DNA of 31,001 nucleotides from Utricularia gibba (Eukaryota > Streptophyta > Magnoliopsida > Lamiales > Lentibulariaceae), in contig NEEC01000301.1 in assembly GCA_002189035.1 (NCBI GenBank), positions 1 through 31,001 on the forward strand, read 5' to 3'. Numbering within the stretch: the first letter of the stretch is position 1; each line of letters opens with the position of its first letter. Made by a program: the position numbers and the translations under genes. Of this stretch, positions 10,164-19,570 are shown in pieces. The notes beneath the pieces were generated by a model. That model was not told the DNA's origin. It searched no databases and was given only the letters and a program-made list of their open reading frames with translations.

Positions 10164-10919
10164 TTAAATTACGGTATCACGTGCCCTGGTTATATTCATA
10201 TTGTGCATTTTGGTGAGGAGAGCAGATTCACCATAAGTTTTCTCAACTTCATTACCATCTCTTAGTTCCAATCTCTTTTCTGTAGATTGCAACTCAATCA
10301 TGAACTCTCTAAATGTTGGCTCTGGTGTAACAGGATATTCAGGATACAGCTGATGGAGCTTTCCTTCAATAATGTCAAGGATTTTTCTTTCTGTCTCAAG
10401 TGCACATAACTTTGGCTCGAATCTTGCAGGTAGGCTCATGATTGCCTTGCTAATCACCTTTTGATCCTCAAGTTTTTCCCCCAATCCTCGAATCTCCTTC
10501 ACAAGCTTCGCAGTACGTTCATAATAGACTTGTATGGTTTCATTGTCTAACATTTTGTTCCTCTCAAAGTCCTCCAGCTTGTTTTTGCATAATATCTCTC
10601 TGAGTTTGGCATCGCCTTCATAATGGGATTTGAGAGTATCCCATATTTCTTTTGCTGATTGACACTCTGCAATATCATCAAATAGATGTTCAGAGATGGC
10701 TTGATACAAGGCATCCATTGCTTCATCTTTTCTCTGTTGAAGATACTCAGCTTCCTCTTGCTGTTCTGATGTGGATTTGCTTGTTATTGTAATAGCCGGA
10801 ATCTCCCTTTCAACAACATCCCAAATCTTTCTGACCCGAAGGTAGCTGCGCATCTTTTTGACCCAGCTTCCATACTCTGAACCATCAAATATTGGAGGTC
10901 CTCTACCAGATGCCATCAT
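10164..10919 (-). CDS. Truncated copia Gag polyprotein, fragment 3 (251 codons, chimeric end)
   Basis: The encoded protein appears identical to that at 5196-5951. The first ATG is at 10919 (an in-frame GTG sits two codons earlier). The DUF4219-like start, the UBN2-like core with IWDTLKSHYEG and SLPARF, and the pre-knuckle region are present. The chain ends in ARDTVI and a TAA read from satellite (stop at 10164-10166). The zinc knuckle, protease and all enzymatic domains are missing. Identity with the second copy fits recent amplification of the compound repeat rather than selection on the protein. It is most likely an inert fragment, though the LTR promoter lies in the right place to transcribe it. 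Confidence 0.85.
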   Translation of the reverse strand: MMASGRGPPIFDGSEYGSWVKKMRSYLRVRKIWDVVEREIPAITITSKSTSEQQEEAEYLQQRKDEAMDALYQAISEHLFDDIAECQSAKEIWDTLKSHYEGDAKLREILCKNKLEDFERNKMLDNETIQVYYERTAKLVKEIRGLGEKLEDQKVISKAIMSLPARFEPKLCALETERKILDIIEGKLHQLYPEYPVTPEPTFREFMIELQSTEKRLELRDGNEVEKTYGESALLTKMHNMNITRARDTVI

Positions 10920-11023
10920 AGCCACCGCTTGACAAGCTTTGGGTTGATACTTGGTAATCTACCAAGTAAAAAACGCTGAACGGTATATAAAATACTGAAA
11001 CGAACACAGGTTTGAGAACCTTA

Positions 11024-11037
11024 CTGCTCTGATACCA
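11024..11037 (-). other. Primer-binding site (initiator tRNA-Met), fragment 3
   Basis: Minus-strand TGGTATCAGAGCAG immediately after the LTR end, matching the plant initiator tRNA-Met complement over its first 12 bases. Confidence 0.9.
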
Positions 11038-11362
11038 TGTTGTTGCAAGAAAAATAGAGTCTTGGGAAGTAACAAAAAGGTAATGCTTATGAGATCACCT
11101 TGGATGAAAAACGACTCATGAACAATAAGAATGACCGAAAACCTAATTGACACGCATTTCTAGTAGGGCTTATATATACCAAATACCTAGGTTACCCAAC
11201 AGTGGGCCACAATCATTGAAAACACACAAAAAGCCCAACAACTCGAATCCAACACTTCCATGCTCGAACCCAACACCTTTTTTTATCTGAAATATGACAT
11301 TATGACACAAGTTTAGTTCTTCCAATCACCTTCAAGCTTTGGATTGAGGCTGATCTCCAACA
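11038..11362 (-). repeat. 5' LTR of copia fragment 3 (325 bp)
   Basis: TGTTGG...CAACA on the minus strand, with the same TATA box, internal 14-bp direct repeat and adjoining primer site as LTR 2, and the same length. Confidence 0.88.
11171..11178 (-). promoter_or_regulatory. TATA box of LTR 3
   Basis: TATATATA in the LTR about 130 bp before its 3' end on the minus strand; same context as LTR 2. Confidence 0.6.
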
Positions 11363-13055
11363 CTTGGTCCGGGCCCCTGATTCTTTATGGCTCATGAGGA
11401 CAAAAGGATGCAAATCGATGAATACAATGATGCAATTGTTTAAATTACGATATCACGTGCACCCTACATGATTTTTTCAACAACTTACTTTATACTTGAG
11501 GAGGTGGTCTTGGGGGGCAAGAGGAACCGGACAAAGGTCAGCTTATGCTTGGGTCGAAAGTAAGTTGTAGCCTGACAAAGAAAGTGATCTATTTATTAAC
11601 GTTCGGTTTTCGGGGCTACCTACATGGTTTTTCAAGGAACCGCTTCTCGTTTTGTGGCGGCCAGTCTCGCTGGGAACTTGGTCCTTTACCCCGATTCTGT
11701 ATGGCTCATGAGGTCAACCGAATGCAAATCGATTAAAAAAAATGATGCATTTGTTTAAATTGCGATATGACGTGCACCCCACATGATTTTTTCAACAACT
11801 TACTTTATACTTGGGGAGGCGGTCTTGGGGTGCACCTGGAACGGGACAAAGGTAAGGTTTGGCTAGCGCCGAGAGTTAGTTGTAGCCCGACAAATAAAGT
11901 GATAAATTTGATATCGTTCGGTTTTCAGGGGCTACCTACATGGTTTTTCAAGGAACCGCTTCTCGTTTTGTGGCGGCCAGTCTCGCTGGGAACTTGGTCT
12001 TTGACCCCGATTCTGTATGGCTCATGAGGTCAACCGGATGCAAATCGATTAAAAAAAATGATGCATTTGTTTAAATTGCGGTATGACGTGCACCCCACAT
12101 GATTTTTTTCAACAACTTACTTTATACTTCAGGAGGCGGTCTTGGGGTGCACCTGGAACGGGACAAAGGTCAGCTTAGGCTTGGCAGAAAGTAAGTTGTA
12201 GCCCGCCAAAGAAAGTGATGTATTTATTATCGTTTGGTTTTCGGGGTTGCCTACATGGTTTTTCAAGGAACATCTTCTCGTTTTGTGGCTCGCTGGGGAC
12301 TTTTCCTGGACCCCGATTCTGTATGGCTCATGGGGTCAAAAGGATGCAAATCGATGAATAAAATGATGCATTTGTTTAATTACGATATCACGTGCACCCC
12401 ACATGATTTTTTCGACAACTTACTTTATACATGGGAGGCGGTCTTGGGGGTACCTGGAACCGGAAAATGGTCAGCTTAGGCTTGGGCCGATAGTAAGTTG
12501 TAGCCCGGCAAAGAAAGTGATGTATTTATTATCGTTCGGTTTTCGGGGGTTCCTACATGGTTTTTCAAGGAACATCTTCTCGTTTTGTGGCAGCCAGTCT
12601 CGCTGGGAGCTTTGTCCTGACCCCGATTCTGTATGGCTCATGGGGTCAAAAGGATGCAAATCGATGAATACAATGATGCATTTGTTTCAATTACGATATC
12701 ACGTGCACCCCACATGATTTTTTCGACAACTTACTTTATACATGGGAGGCGGTCTTGGGGGTACCTGGAACCGGAAAATGGTCAGCTTAGGCTTGGGCCG
12801 ATAGTAAGTTGTAGCCCGGCAAGAAAGTGATGTATTTATTAACGTTCGGTTTTCGGGGTTGCCTACATGGTTTTTCAAGGAACATCTTCCCGTTTTGTGG
12901 TGGCTAGTCTCGCTGGGAACTTTGTCCTGGACCTCGATTCTTTATGTCTTATGAGGTCAACCGGATGCAAATCGATGAAAAAAATTGATGCATTTGTTTA
13001 AATTACGATATCACGTGCACCCTACATGATTTTTTCAACAACTTACTTTATACTT

Positions 13056-14289
13056 GAGGAGGTGGTCTTGGGGGGCAAGAGGAACCAGACAACGGTCATA
13101 TTAGGCTTGGGCCGAAAGTAAGTTGTAGCCCGGCAAAGAAAGTGTTGTATTTATTAACGTTCGGTTTTCAGGGTTGCCTACATGGTTTTCCAAGGAAAAG
13201 CTTTTCGTTTTGTGGCGGCCGCTCTCGCAGGGCACTTGGTCCGGGCCCCTGATTCTTTATGGCTCATGAGGACAAAAGGATGCAAATCGATGAAAATAAT
13301 GATGCATTTGTTTAAATTACGATGTCGCGTGCACCCCAAATGATTTTTTAACAACATACTTTATACATGAGGAGGCGGTCTTGGGGGGCACTTGGAACCG
13401 GAAAAAGATCAGCTTAGGCTTGGGCGAAAGTAAGTTGTAGCCCGGCAAAGAAAGTGATGTATTTATTATCGTTCGGTTTACGGGGGCTTCCTACATGGTT
13501 TTTCAAGGAACATCTTCTCGTTTTATGGCGGCCAGTCTCGCTGGGAACTTGGTCCTTGACCCTGGTTCTGTATGGCTAATGGGGTCAACCGGATGCAAAT
13601 CGATGAAAAAAAATGATGCATTTGTTTAAATTGCGATATCACATGCACCCCACATGATTTTTTCAACAACTTACTTTATACTTGAGGAGGCGATCTTAGG
13701 GTGCACCTCGAACAGGACAAAGGTAAGGTTTGGCTTGCGCCAAGAGTTAGTTGTAGCCCGACAAAGAAAGTGATGTATTTATTATCGTTCGGTTTTTGGG
13801 GTTGCCTACATGGTTTTTCAAGGAACATCTTCTCGTTTTGTGGCAGCCAGTCTCGCTGGGAGCTTTGTCCTGGACCCCGATTCTGTATGGCTCATGGGGT
13901 CAAAAGGATGCAAATCGATGAATACAATGATGCATTTGTTTCAATTACGATATCACGTGCACCCCACATGATTTTTTCGACAACTTACTTTATACATGGG
14001 GAGGCGGTCTTGGGGGGTACCTGGAACCGGAAAATGGTCAGCTTAGGCTTGGGCCGATAGTAAGTTGTAGCCCGGCAAAGAAAGTGATGTATTTATTATC
14101 GTTCGGTTTCGGGGTTCCTACATGGTTTTTCAAGGAACATCTTCTCGTTTTGTGGCAGCCAGTCTCGCTGGGACTTTGTCCTGGACCCCGATTCTGTATG
14201 GCTCATGGGGTCAAATCATTGATGCATTTGTTTAAATTACGATATCACGTGCACCCTACATGATTTTTTCAACAACTTACTTTATATTT
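13056..14289. repeat. Higher-order tetramer A-B-C-D/E hybrid (1,234 bp)
   Basis: First complete ordered unit of the right-hand array. Cores lie near 13118, 13430, 13746 and 14060. The fourth monomer is the short hybrid form with GGGGTCAAATCATTGATGC at its join. Confidence 0.8.
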
Positions 14290-15533
14290 GAGGAGGTGGT
14301 CTTGGGGGGCAAGAGGAACCAGACAACGGTCATATTAGGCTTGGGCCGAAAGTAAGTTGTAGCCCGGCAAAGAAAGTGATGTATTTATTAACGTTCGGTT
14401 TTCAGGGTTGCCTACATGGTTTTCCAAGGAAAAGCTTTTCGTTTTGTGGCGGCTGCTCTCGCTGGGCACTTGGTCCGGGCCCCTGATTCTTTATGGCTCA
14501 TGAGGACAAAAGGATGCAAATCGATGAAAATAATGATGCATTTGTTTAAATTACGATGTCGCGTGCACCCCAAATGATTTTTTAACAACATACTTTATAC
14601 ATGAGGAGGCGGTCTTGGGGGGCACTTGGAACCGGAAAAAGATCAGCTTAGGCTTGGGCGAAAGTAAGTTGTAGCCCGGCAAAGAAAGTGATGTATTTAT
14701 TATCGTTCGGTTTTTGGGGTTGCCTACATGGTTTTTCAAGGAACATCTTCTCGTTTTGTGGTGGCAGTCTCGCTGGGAACTTGGTCCTTGACCCGATTCT
14801 GTATGGCTCATGGGGTCAACCGGATGCAAATCGATGAAAAAAATGATGCATTTGTTTAAATTACGATATCACGTGCACCCACATGATTTTTTCACAACTT
14901 ACTTTATACTGGGGAGGCGGTCTTGGGGGTACCTGGAACCGGAAAAGGTCAGCTTAGGCTTGGGCCGATAGTAAGTTGTAGCCCGGCAAAGAAAGTGATG
15001 TATTTATTAACGTTCGGTTTTCGGGGTTGCCTACATGGTTTTTCAAGGAACATCTTCTCGTTTTGTGGTGGCAGTCTCGCTGGGAGCTTTGTCCTGGACC
15101 CCGATTCTGTATGGCTCATGGGGTCAAAAGGATGCAAATCGATGAATACAATGATGCATTTGTTTCAATTACGATATCACGTGCACCCCACATGATTTTT
15201 TCGACAACTTACTTTATACATGGGGAGGCGGTCTTGGGGGTACCTGGAACCGGAAAATGGTCAGCTTAGGCTTGGGCCGATAGTAAGTTGTAGCCCGGCA
15301 AGAAAGTGATGTATTTATTAACGTTCGGTTTCGGGGTTGCCTACATGGTTTTTCAAGGAACATCTTCCCGTTTTGTGGTGGCTAGTCTCGCTGGGAACTT
15401 TGTCCTGGACCTCGATTCTTTATGTCTTATGAGGTCAACCGGATGCAAATCGATGAAAAAAATTGATGCATTTGTTTAAATTACGATATCACGTGCACCC
15501 TACATGATTTTTTCAACAACTTACTTTATACTT
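14290..15533. repeat. Variant tetramer A'-B'-D-like-E (1,244 bp, class C missing)
   Basis: The B monomer has TTTTTGGGGTTGCC and GTGGTGGCAGTCTCG where B normally has TTTACGGGGGCTTCC and TATGGCGGCC, and its second half runs into a D-like head (GGTACCTGGAACCGG near 14929). Class C is skipped and the unit closes with a normal E. Confidence 0.7.
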
Positions 15534-15846
15534 GAGGAGGTGGTCTTGGGGGCAAGAGGAACCAGACAACGGTCATATTAGGCTTGGGCCGAAAGTAAGT
15601 TGTAGCCCGGCAAAGAAAGTGATGTATTTATTAACGTTCGGTTTTCAGGGTTGCCTACATGGTTTTCCAAGGAAAAGCTTTTCGTTTTGTGGCGGCCGCT
15701 CTCGCAGGGCACTTGGTCCGGGCCCCTGATTCTTTATGGCTCATGAGGACAAAAGGATGCAAATCGATGAAAATAATGATGCATTTGTTTAAATTACGAT
15801 GTCGCGTGCACCCCAAATGATTTTTTTAACAACATACTTTATACAT
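15534..15846. repeat. Reference class A monomer (313 bp)
   Basis: Boundary set at GAGGAGGTGG. Diagnostic features are CAGACAACGGTCATATTAGG, GTTTTCCAAGGAAAAGCTTTT, GCGGCCGC (a NotI site), and GATGTCGCGTGCACC in place of GATATCACGTGCACC. The A' form has GGCTGCTCTCGCTGGG instead of GGCCGCTCTCGCAGGG. A' is found mainly after the hybrid D/E monomer, and A mainly after E. Confidence 0.85.
15581..15737. repeat. Half-monomer 1 of the internal dimer (~157 bp)
   Basis: Starts GGCTTGGGCCGAAAGTAAG and contains GATGTATTTATTAACG and CCTACATGGTTTTCCAAGG. It aligns with the following half without large gaps: the first 47 bases match at about 55 percent, and matching blocks such as GATGYATTTRTT and CCTACATGRTTTTT fall at the same offset. 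This shows the monomer arose by duplication of a ~156-bp unit. Confidence 0.65.
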
Positions 15847-15893
15847 GAGGAGGCGGTCTTGGGGGCACTTGGAACCGGAAAAAGATCAGCTTA
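15738..15893. repeat. Half-monomer 2 of the internal dimer (~156 bp)
   Basis: Starts GGCTCATGAGGACAAAAGG and contains GATGCATTTGTTTAAATTACG. CCCAAATGATTTTTTTAAC stands where most classes have CCTACATGATTTTTTCAAC. It is the partner of the preceding half; the two together make one 313-bp period. Confidence 0.65.
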
Positions 15894-16159
15894 GGCTTGG
15901 GCCGAAAGTAAGTTGTAGCCCGGCAAAGAAAGTGATGTATTTATTATCGTTCGGTTTACGGGGGCTTCCTACATGGTTTTTCAAGGAACATCTTCTCGTT
16001 TTATGGCGGCCAGTCTCGCTGGGAACTTGGTCCTTGACCCTGGTTCTGTATGGCTAATGGGGTCAACCGGATGCAAATCGATGAAAAAAAAATGCATTTG
16101 TTTAAATTGCGATATCACATGCACCCCACATGATTTTTTCAACAACTTACTTTATACTT
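15847..16159. repeat. Reference class B monomer (313 bp)
   Basis: Marked by GGAACCGGAAAAAGATCAGC, GGTTTACGGGGGCTTCC, TTTTATGGCGGCC, CTTGACCCTGGTTCTG, TATGGCTAATGGGG and GATATCACATGC (CACGTG changed to CACATG). It always precedes class C in ordered units. Confidence 0.85.
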
Positions 16160-16471
16160 GAGGAGGCGATCTTAGGGTGCACCTCGAACAGGACAAAGGT
16201 AAGGTTTGGCTTGCGCCAAGAGTTAGTTGTAGCCCGACAAAGAAAGTGATGTATTTATTATCGTTCGTTTTGGGGTTGCCTACATGGTTTTTCAAGGAAC
16301 ATCTTCTCGTTTTGTGGCAGCCAGTCTCGCTGGGAGCTTTGTCCTGGACCCCGATTCTGTATGGCTCATGGGGTCAAAAGGATGCAAATCGATGAATACA
16401 ATGATGCATTTGTTTCAATTACGATATCACGTGCACCCCACATGATTTTTTCGACAACTTACTTTATACAT
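16160..16471. repeat. Reference class C monomer (312 bp)
   Basis: Marked by GAGGCGATCTTAGGGTGC, CCTCGAACAGGACAAAGG, GGTAAGGTTTGGCTTGCGCC, GAGTTAGTTGTAGCCCGAC (instead of GTAAGTTGTAGCCCGGC), TGGCAGCCAGTCTCG, GGGAGCTTTGTCCTGG, TTTGTTTCAATTACG and TTTTTTCGACAAC. Confidence 0.85.
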
Positions 16472-16786
16472 GGGGAGGCGGTCTTGGGGGGTACCTGGAA
16501 CCGGAAAATGGTCAGCTTAGGCTTGGGCCGATAGTAAGTTGTAGCCCGGCAAAGAAAGTGATGTATTTATTATCGTTCGGTTTACGGGGGCTTCCTACAT
16601 GGTTTTTCAAGGAACATCTTCTCGTTTTGTGGCAGCCAGTCTCGCTGGGAGCTTTGTCCTGGACCCCGATTCTGTATGGCTCATGGGGTCAAAAGGATGC
16701 AAATCGATGAATACAATGATGCATTTGTTTCAATTACGATATCACGTGCACCCCACATGATTTTTTCGACAACTTACTTTATACAT
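16472..16786. repeat. Reference class D monomer (315 bp, full-length form)
   Basis: Marked by GGTACCTGGAACCGGAAAATG (KpnI-type GGTACC), CCGATAGTAAG, TTTACGGGGGCTTCC, TGGCAGCCAG and GGGAGCTTTGTCC, with TTTGTTTCAATTACG and TTTTTTCGACAAC in the second half. In most higher-order units this class is replaced by a shorter form with an E-like second half. Confidence 0.85.
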
Positions 16787-17097
16787 GGGGAGGCGGTCTT
16801 GGGGGTACCTGGAACCGGAAAATGGTCAGCTTAGGCTTGGGCCGATAGTAAGTTGTAGCCCGGCAAGAAAGTGATGTATTATTAACGTTCGGTTTTCGGG
16901 GTTGCCTACATGGTTTTTCAAGGAACATCTTCCGTTTTGTGGTGGCTAGTCTCGCTGGGAACTTTGTCCTGGACCTCGATTCTTTATGTCTTATGAGGTC
17001 AACCGGATGCAAATCGATGAAAAAAATTGATGCATTTGTTTAAATTACGATATCACGTGCACCCTACATGATTTTTTCAACAACTTACTTTATACTT
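16787..17097. repeat. Reference class E monomer (311 bp)
   Basis: The first part is D-like (GGTACCTGG, CCGATAGTAAG). It then has TTTTGTGGTGGCTAGTCTCG, GGACCTCGATTCTTTATG, TCTTATGAGGTCAACCGG, AAAAAATTGATGC, GCACCCTACATG and CAACAACTTAC. It leads directly into class A. Confidence 0.85.
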
Positions 17098-18333
17098 GAG
17101 GAGGTGGTCTTGGGGGGCAAGAGGAACCAGACAACGGTCATATTAGGCTTGGCCGAAAGTAAGTTGTAGCCCGGCAAAGAAAGTGATGTATTTATTAACG
17201 TTCGGTTTTCAGGGTTGCCTACATGGTTTTCCAAGGAAAAGCTTTTCGTTTTGTGGCGGCCGCTCTCGCAGGGCACTTGGTCCGGGCCCCTGATTCTTTA
17301 TGGCTCATGAGGACAAAAGGATGCAAATCGATGAAAATAATGATGCATTTGTTTAAATTACGATGTCGCGTGCACCCCAAATGATTTTTTTAACAACATA
17401 CTTTATACATGAGGAGGCGGTCTTGGGGGCACTTGGAACCGGAAAAAGATCAGCTTAGGCTTGGGCGAAAGTAAGTTGTAGCCCGGCAAAGAAAGTGATG
17501 TATTTATTATCGTTCGGTTTACGGGGGCTTCCTACATGGTTTTTCAAGGAACATCTTCTCGTTTTATGGCGGCCAGTCTCGCTGGGAACTTGGTCCTTGA
17601 CCCTGGTTCTGTATGGCTAATGGGGTCAACCGGATGCAAATCGATGAAAAAAAATGATGCATTTGTTTAAATTGCGATATCACATGCACCCCACATGATT
17701 TTTTCAACAACTTACTTTATACTTGAGGAGGCGATCTTAGGGTGCACCTCGAACAGGACAAAGGTAAGGTTTGGCTTGCGCCAAGAGTTAGTTGTAGCCC
17801 GACAAAGAAAGTGATGTATTTATTATCGTTCGGTTTTTGGGGTTGCCTACATGGTTTTTCAAGGAACATCTTCTCGTTTTGTGGCAGCCAGTCTCGCTGG
17901 GAGCTTTGTCCTGGACCCCGATTCTGTATGGCTCATGGGGTCAAAAGGATGCAAATCGATGAATACAATGATGCATTTGTTTCAATTACGATATCACGTG
18001 CACCCACATGATTTTTTCGACAACTTACTTTATACATGGGGAGGCGGTCTTGGGGGTACCTGGAACCGGAAAATGGTCAGCTTAGGCTTGGGCCGATAGT
18101 AAGTTGTAGCCCGGCAAAGAAAGTGATGTATTTATTATCGTTCGGTTTACGGGGGCTTCCTACATGGTTTTTCAAGGAACATCTTCTCGTTTTGTGGCAG
18201 CCAGTCTCGCTGGGAGCTTTGTCCTGGACCCCGATTCTGTATGGCTCATGGGTCAAATACATTCCGATGCATTTGTTTAAATTACGATATCACGTGCACC
18301 CTACATGATTTTTTCAACAACTTACTTTTATTT
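17098..18333. repeat. Higher-order tetramer A-B-C-D/E hybrid (1,236 bp)
   Basis: Same order as the unit at 13056. The hybrid join reads GGGTCAAATACATTCCGATGC near 18249. Confidence 0.8.
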
Positions 18334-19570
18334 GAGGAGGTGGTCTTGGGGGCAAGAGGAACCAGACAACGGTCATATTAGGCTTGGGCCGAAAGTAAGT
18401 TGTAGCCCGGCAAAGAAAGTGATGTATTTATTAACGTTCGGTTTTCAGGGTTGCCTACATGGTTTTCCAAGGAAAAGCTTTTCGTTTTGTGGCGGGTGCT
18501 CTCGCTGGGCACTTGGTCCGGGCCCCTGATTCTTTATGGCTCATGAGGACAAAAGATGCAAATCGATGAAAATAATGATGCATTTGTTTAAATTACGATG
18601 TCGCGTGCACCCCAAATGATTTTTAACAACATACTTTATACATGAGGAGCGGTCTTGGGGGGCACTTGGAACCGGAAAAAGATCAGCTTAGGCTTGGGAC
18701 GAAAGTAAGTTGTAGCCCGGCAAAGAAAGTGATGTATTTATTATCGTTCGGTTTACGGGGGCTTCCTACATGGTTTTTCAAGGAACATCTTCTCGTTTTA
18801 TGGCGGCCAGTCTCGCTGGGAACTTGGTCCTTGACCCTGGTTCTGTATGGCTAATGGGGTCAACCGGATGCAAATCGATGAAAAAAAAATGATGCATTTG
18901 TTTAAATTGCGATATCACATGCACCCCACATGATTTTTTCAACAACTTACTTTATACTTGAGGAGGCGATCTTAGGGTGCACCTCGAACAGGACAAAGGT
19001 AAGGTTTGGCTTGCGCCGAGAGTTAGTTGTAGCCCGACAAAGAAAGTGATGTATTTATTATCGTTCGGTTTTTGGGGTTGCCTACATGGTTTTTCAAGGA
19101 ACATCTTCTCGTTTTGTGGCAGCCAGTCTCGCTGGGAGCTTTGTCCTGGACCCCGATTCTGTATGGCTCATGGGGTCAAAAGGATGCAAATCGATGAATA
19201 CAATGATGCATTTGTTTCAATTACGATATCACGTGCACCCCACATGATTTTTTCGACAACTTACTTTATACATGGGGAGGCGGTCTTGGGGGTACCTGGA
19301 ACCGGAAAATGGTCAGCTTAGGCTTGGGCCGATAGTAAGTTGTAGCCCGGCAAAGAAAGTGATGTATTTATTATCGTTCGGTTTACGGGGGCTTCCTACA
19401 TGGTTTTTCAAGGAACATCTTCTCGTTTTGTGGCAGCCAGTCTCGCTGGGAGCTTTGTCCTGGACCCCGATTCTGTATGGCTCATGGGGTCAAATACATT
19501 GATGCATTTGTTTAAATTACGATATCACGTGCACCCTACATGATTTTTTCAACAAACTTACTTTATACTT
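18334..19570. repeat. Higher-order tetramer A'-B-C-D/E hybrid (1,237 bp)
   Basis: A' form at the start (GGTGCTCTCGCTGGGC near 18494). The hybrid join is GGGTCAAATACATTGATGC near 19488. Confidence 0.8.

Larger units (their letters stand above)
5217..10184. repeat. Compound repeat unit 2: retroelement fragment plus 12 monomers (~4.97 kb)
   Basis: Same structure as the unit at 1163-5216, with the same edges and the same private satellite variants. It is about 915 bp longer because it carries an additional three-monomer F-G-H block. Its retroelement part is 1,178 bp and its satellite part about 3,790 bp. Confidence 0.88.
6395..10184. repeat. Satellite array block 3 (12 monomers)
   Basis: Twelve monomers between fragments 2 and 3, with cores near 6591, 6906, 7218, 7529, 7834, 8142, 8446, 8755, 9058, 9369, 9675 and 9984. 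The first five correspond in order to those after fragment 1. Then follow two F-G-H trimers and the I monomer that borders fragment 3. Several monomers between about 7,430 and 9,000 are shortened by scattered losses of 1-3 bases. No gene is supported. Confidence 0.95.
10185..11362 (-). mobile_element. Truncated Ty1/copia LTR retrotransposon, fragment 3
   Basis: Minus-strand LTR (11362 to 11038), primer-binding site, leader and truncated gag. Same edges and the same 1,178-bp length as fragment 2, and no coding difference from it. It is the last retroelement sequence in the window; no trace appears in the following 19.6 kb. Confidence 0.9.
10185..12170. repeat. Compound repeat unit 3, partial (retroelement plus ~2.6 monomers)
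   Basis: Third copy of the retroelement and its right-hand satellite. Similarity to the units at 1163 and 5217 continues through the monomer with the private GATAAATTTGATATCG variant (near 11900). It is then lost at roughly 12,100-12,170, where the next monomer (core near 12192) belongs to a different class series. The end is approximate. Confidence 0.7.
15534..17097. repeat. Higher-order pentamer A-B-C-D-E (1,564 bp)
   Basis: The only complete five-class unit in strict order in the window. The five monomers are listed individually as class references. It is probably closest to the ancestral higher-order unit, since all other units can be derived from it by losing or joining monomers. Confidence 0.82.

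Noticed and set aside
15594-15605. GTAAGT in most monomers as a 5' splice site
   Set aside because: The six-base match is expected in a repeated sequence, there is no exon or partnered acceptor, and class C has GTTAGT instead.
15633-15660. CENP-B box-like string in the GTTCGGTTTTCGGGG region
   Set aside because: TTCG and GGG are present, but the required A and the CGGG spacing do not fit, and class A changes CGGG to CAGG. CENP-B boxes are also not established in plants.
15738-15786. Hammerhead ribozyme-like string CTCATGAG ... GATGAAA in each monomer
   Set aside because: The hammerhead core needs CUGAUGA; the monomer has CUCAUGA, changing an essential G. The palindrome CTCATGAG gives the same mismatch on the other strand, and no proper stems or cleavage triplet were found.
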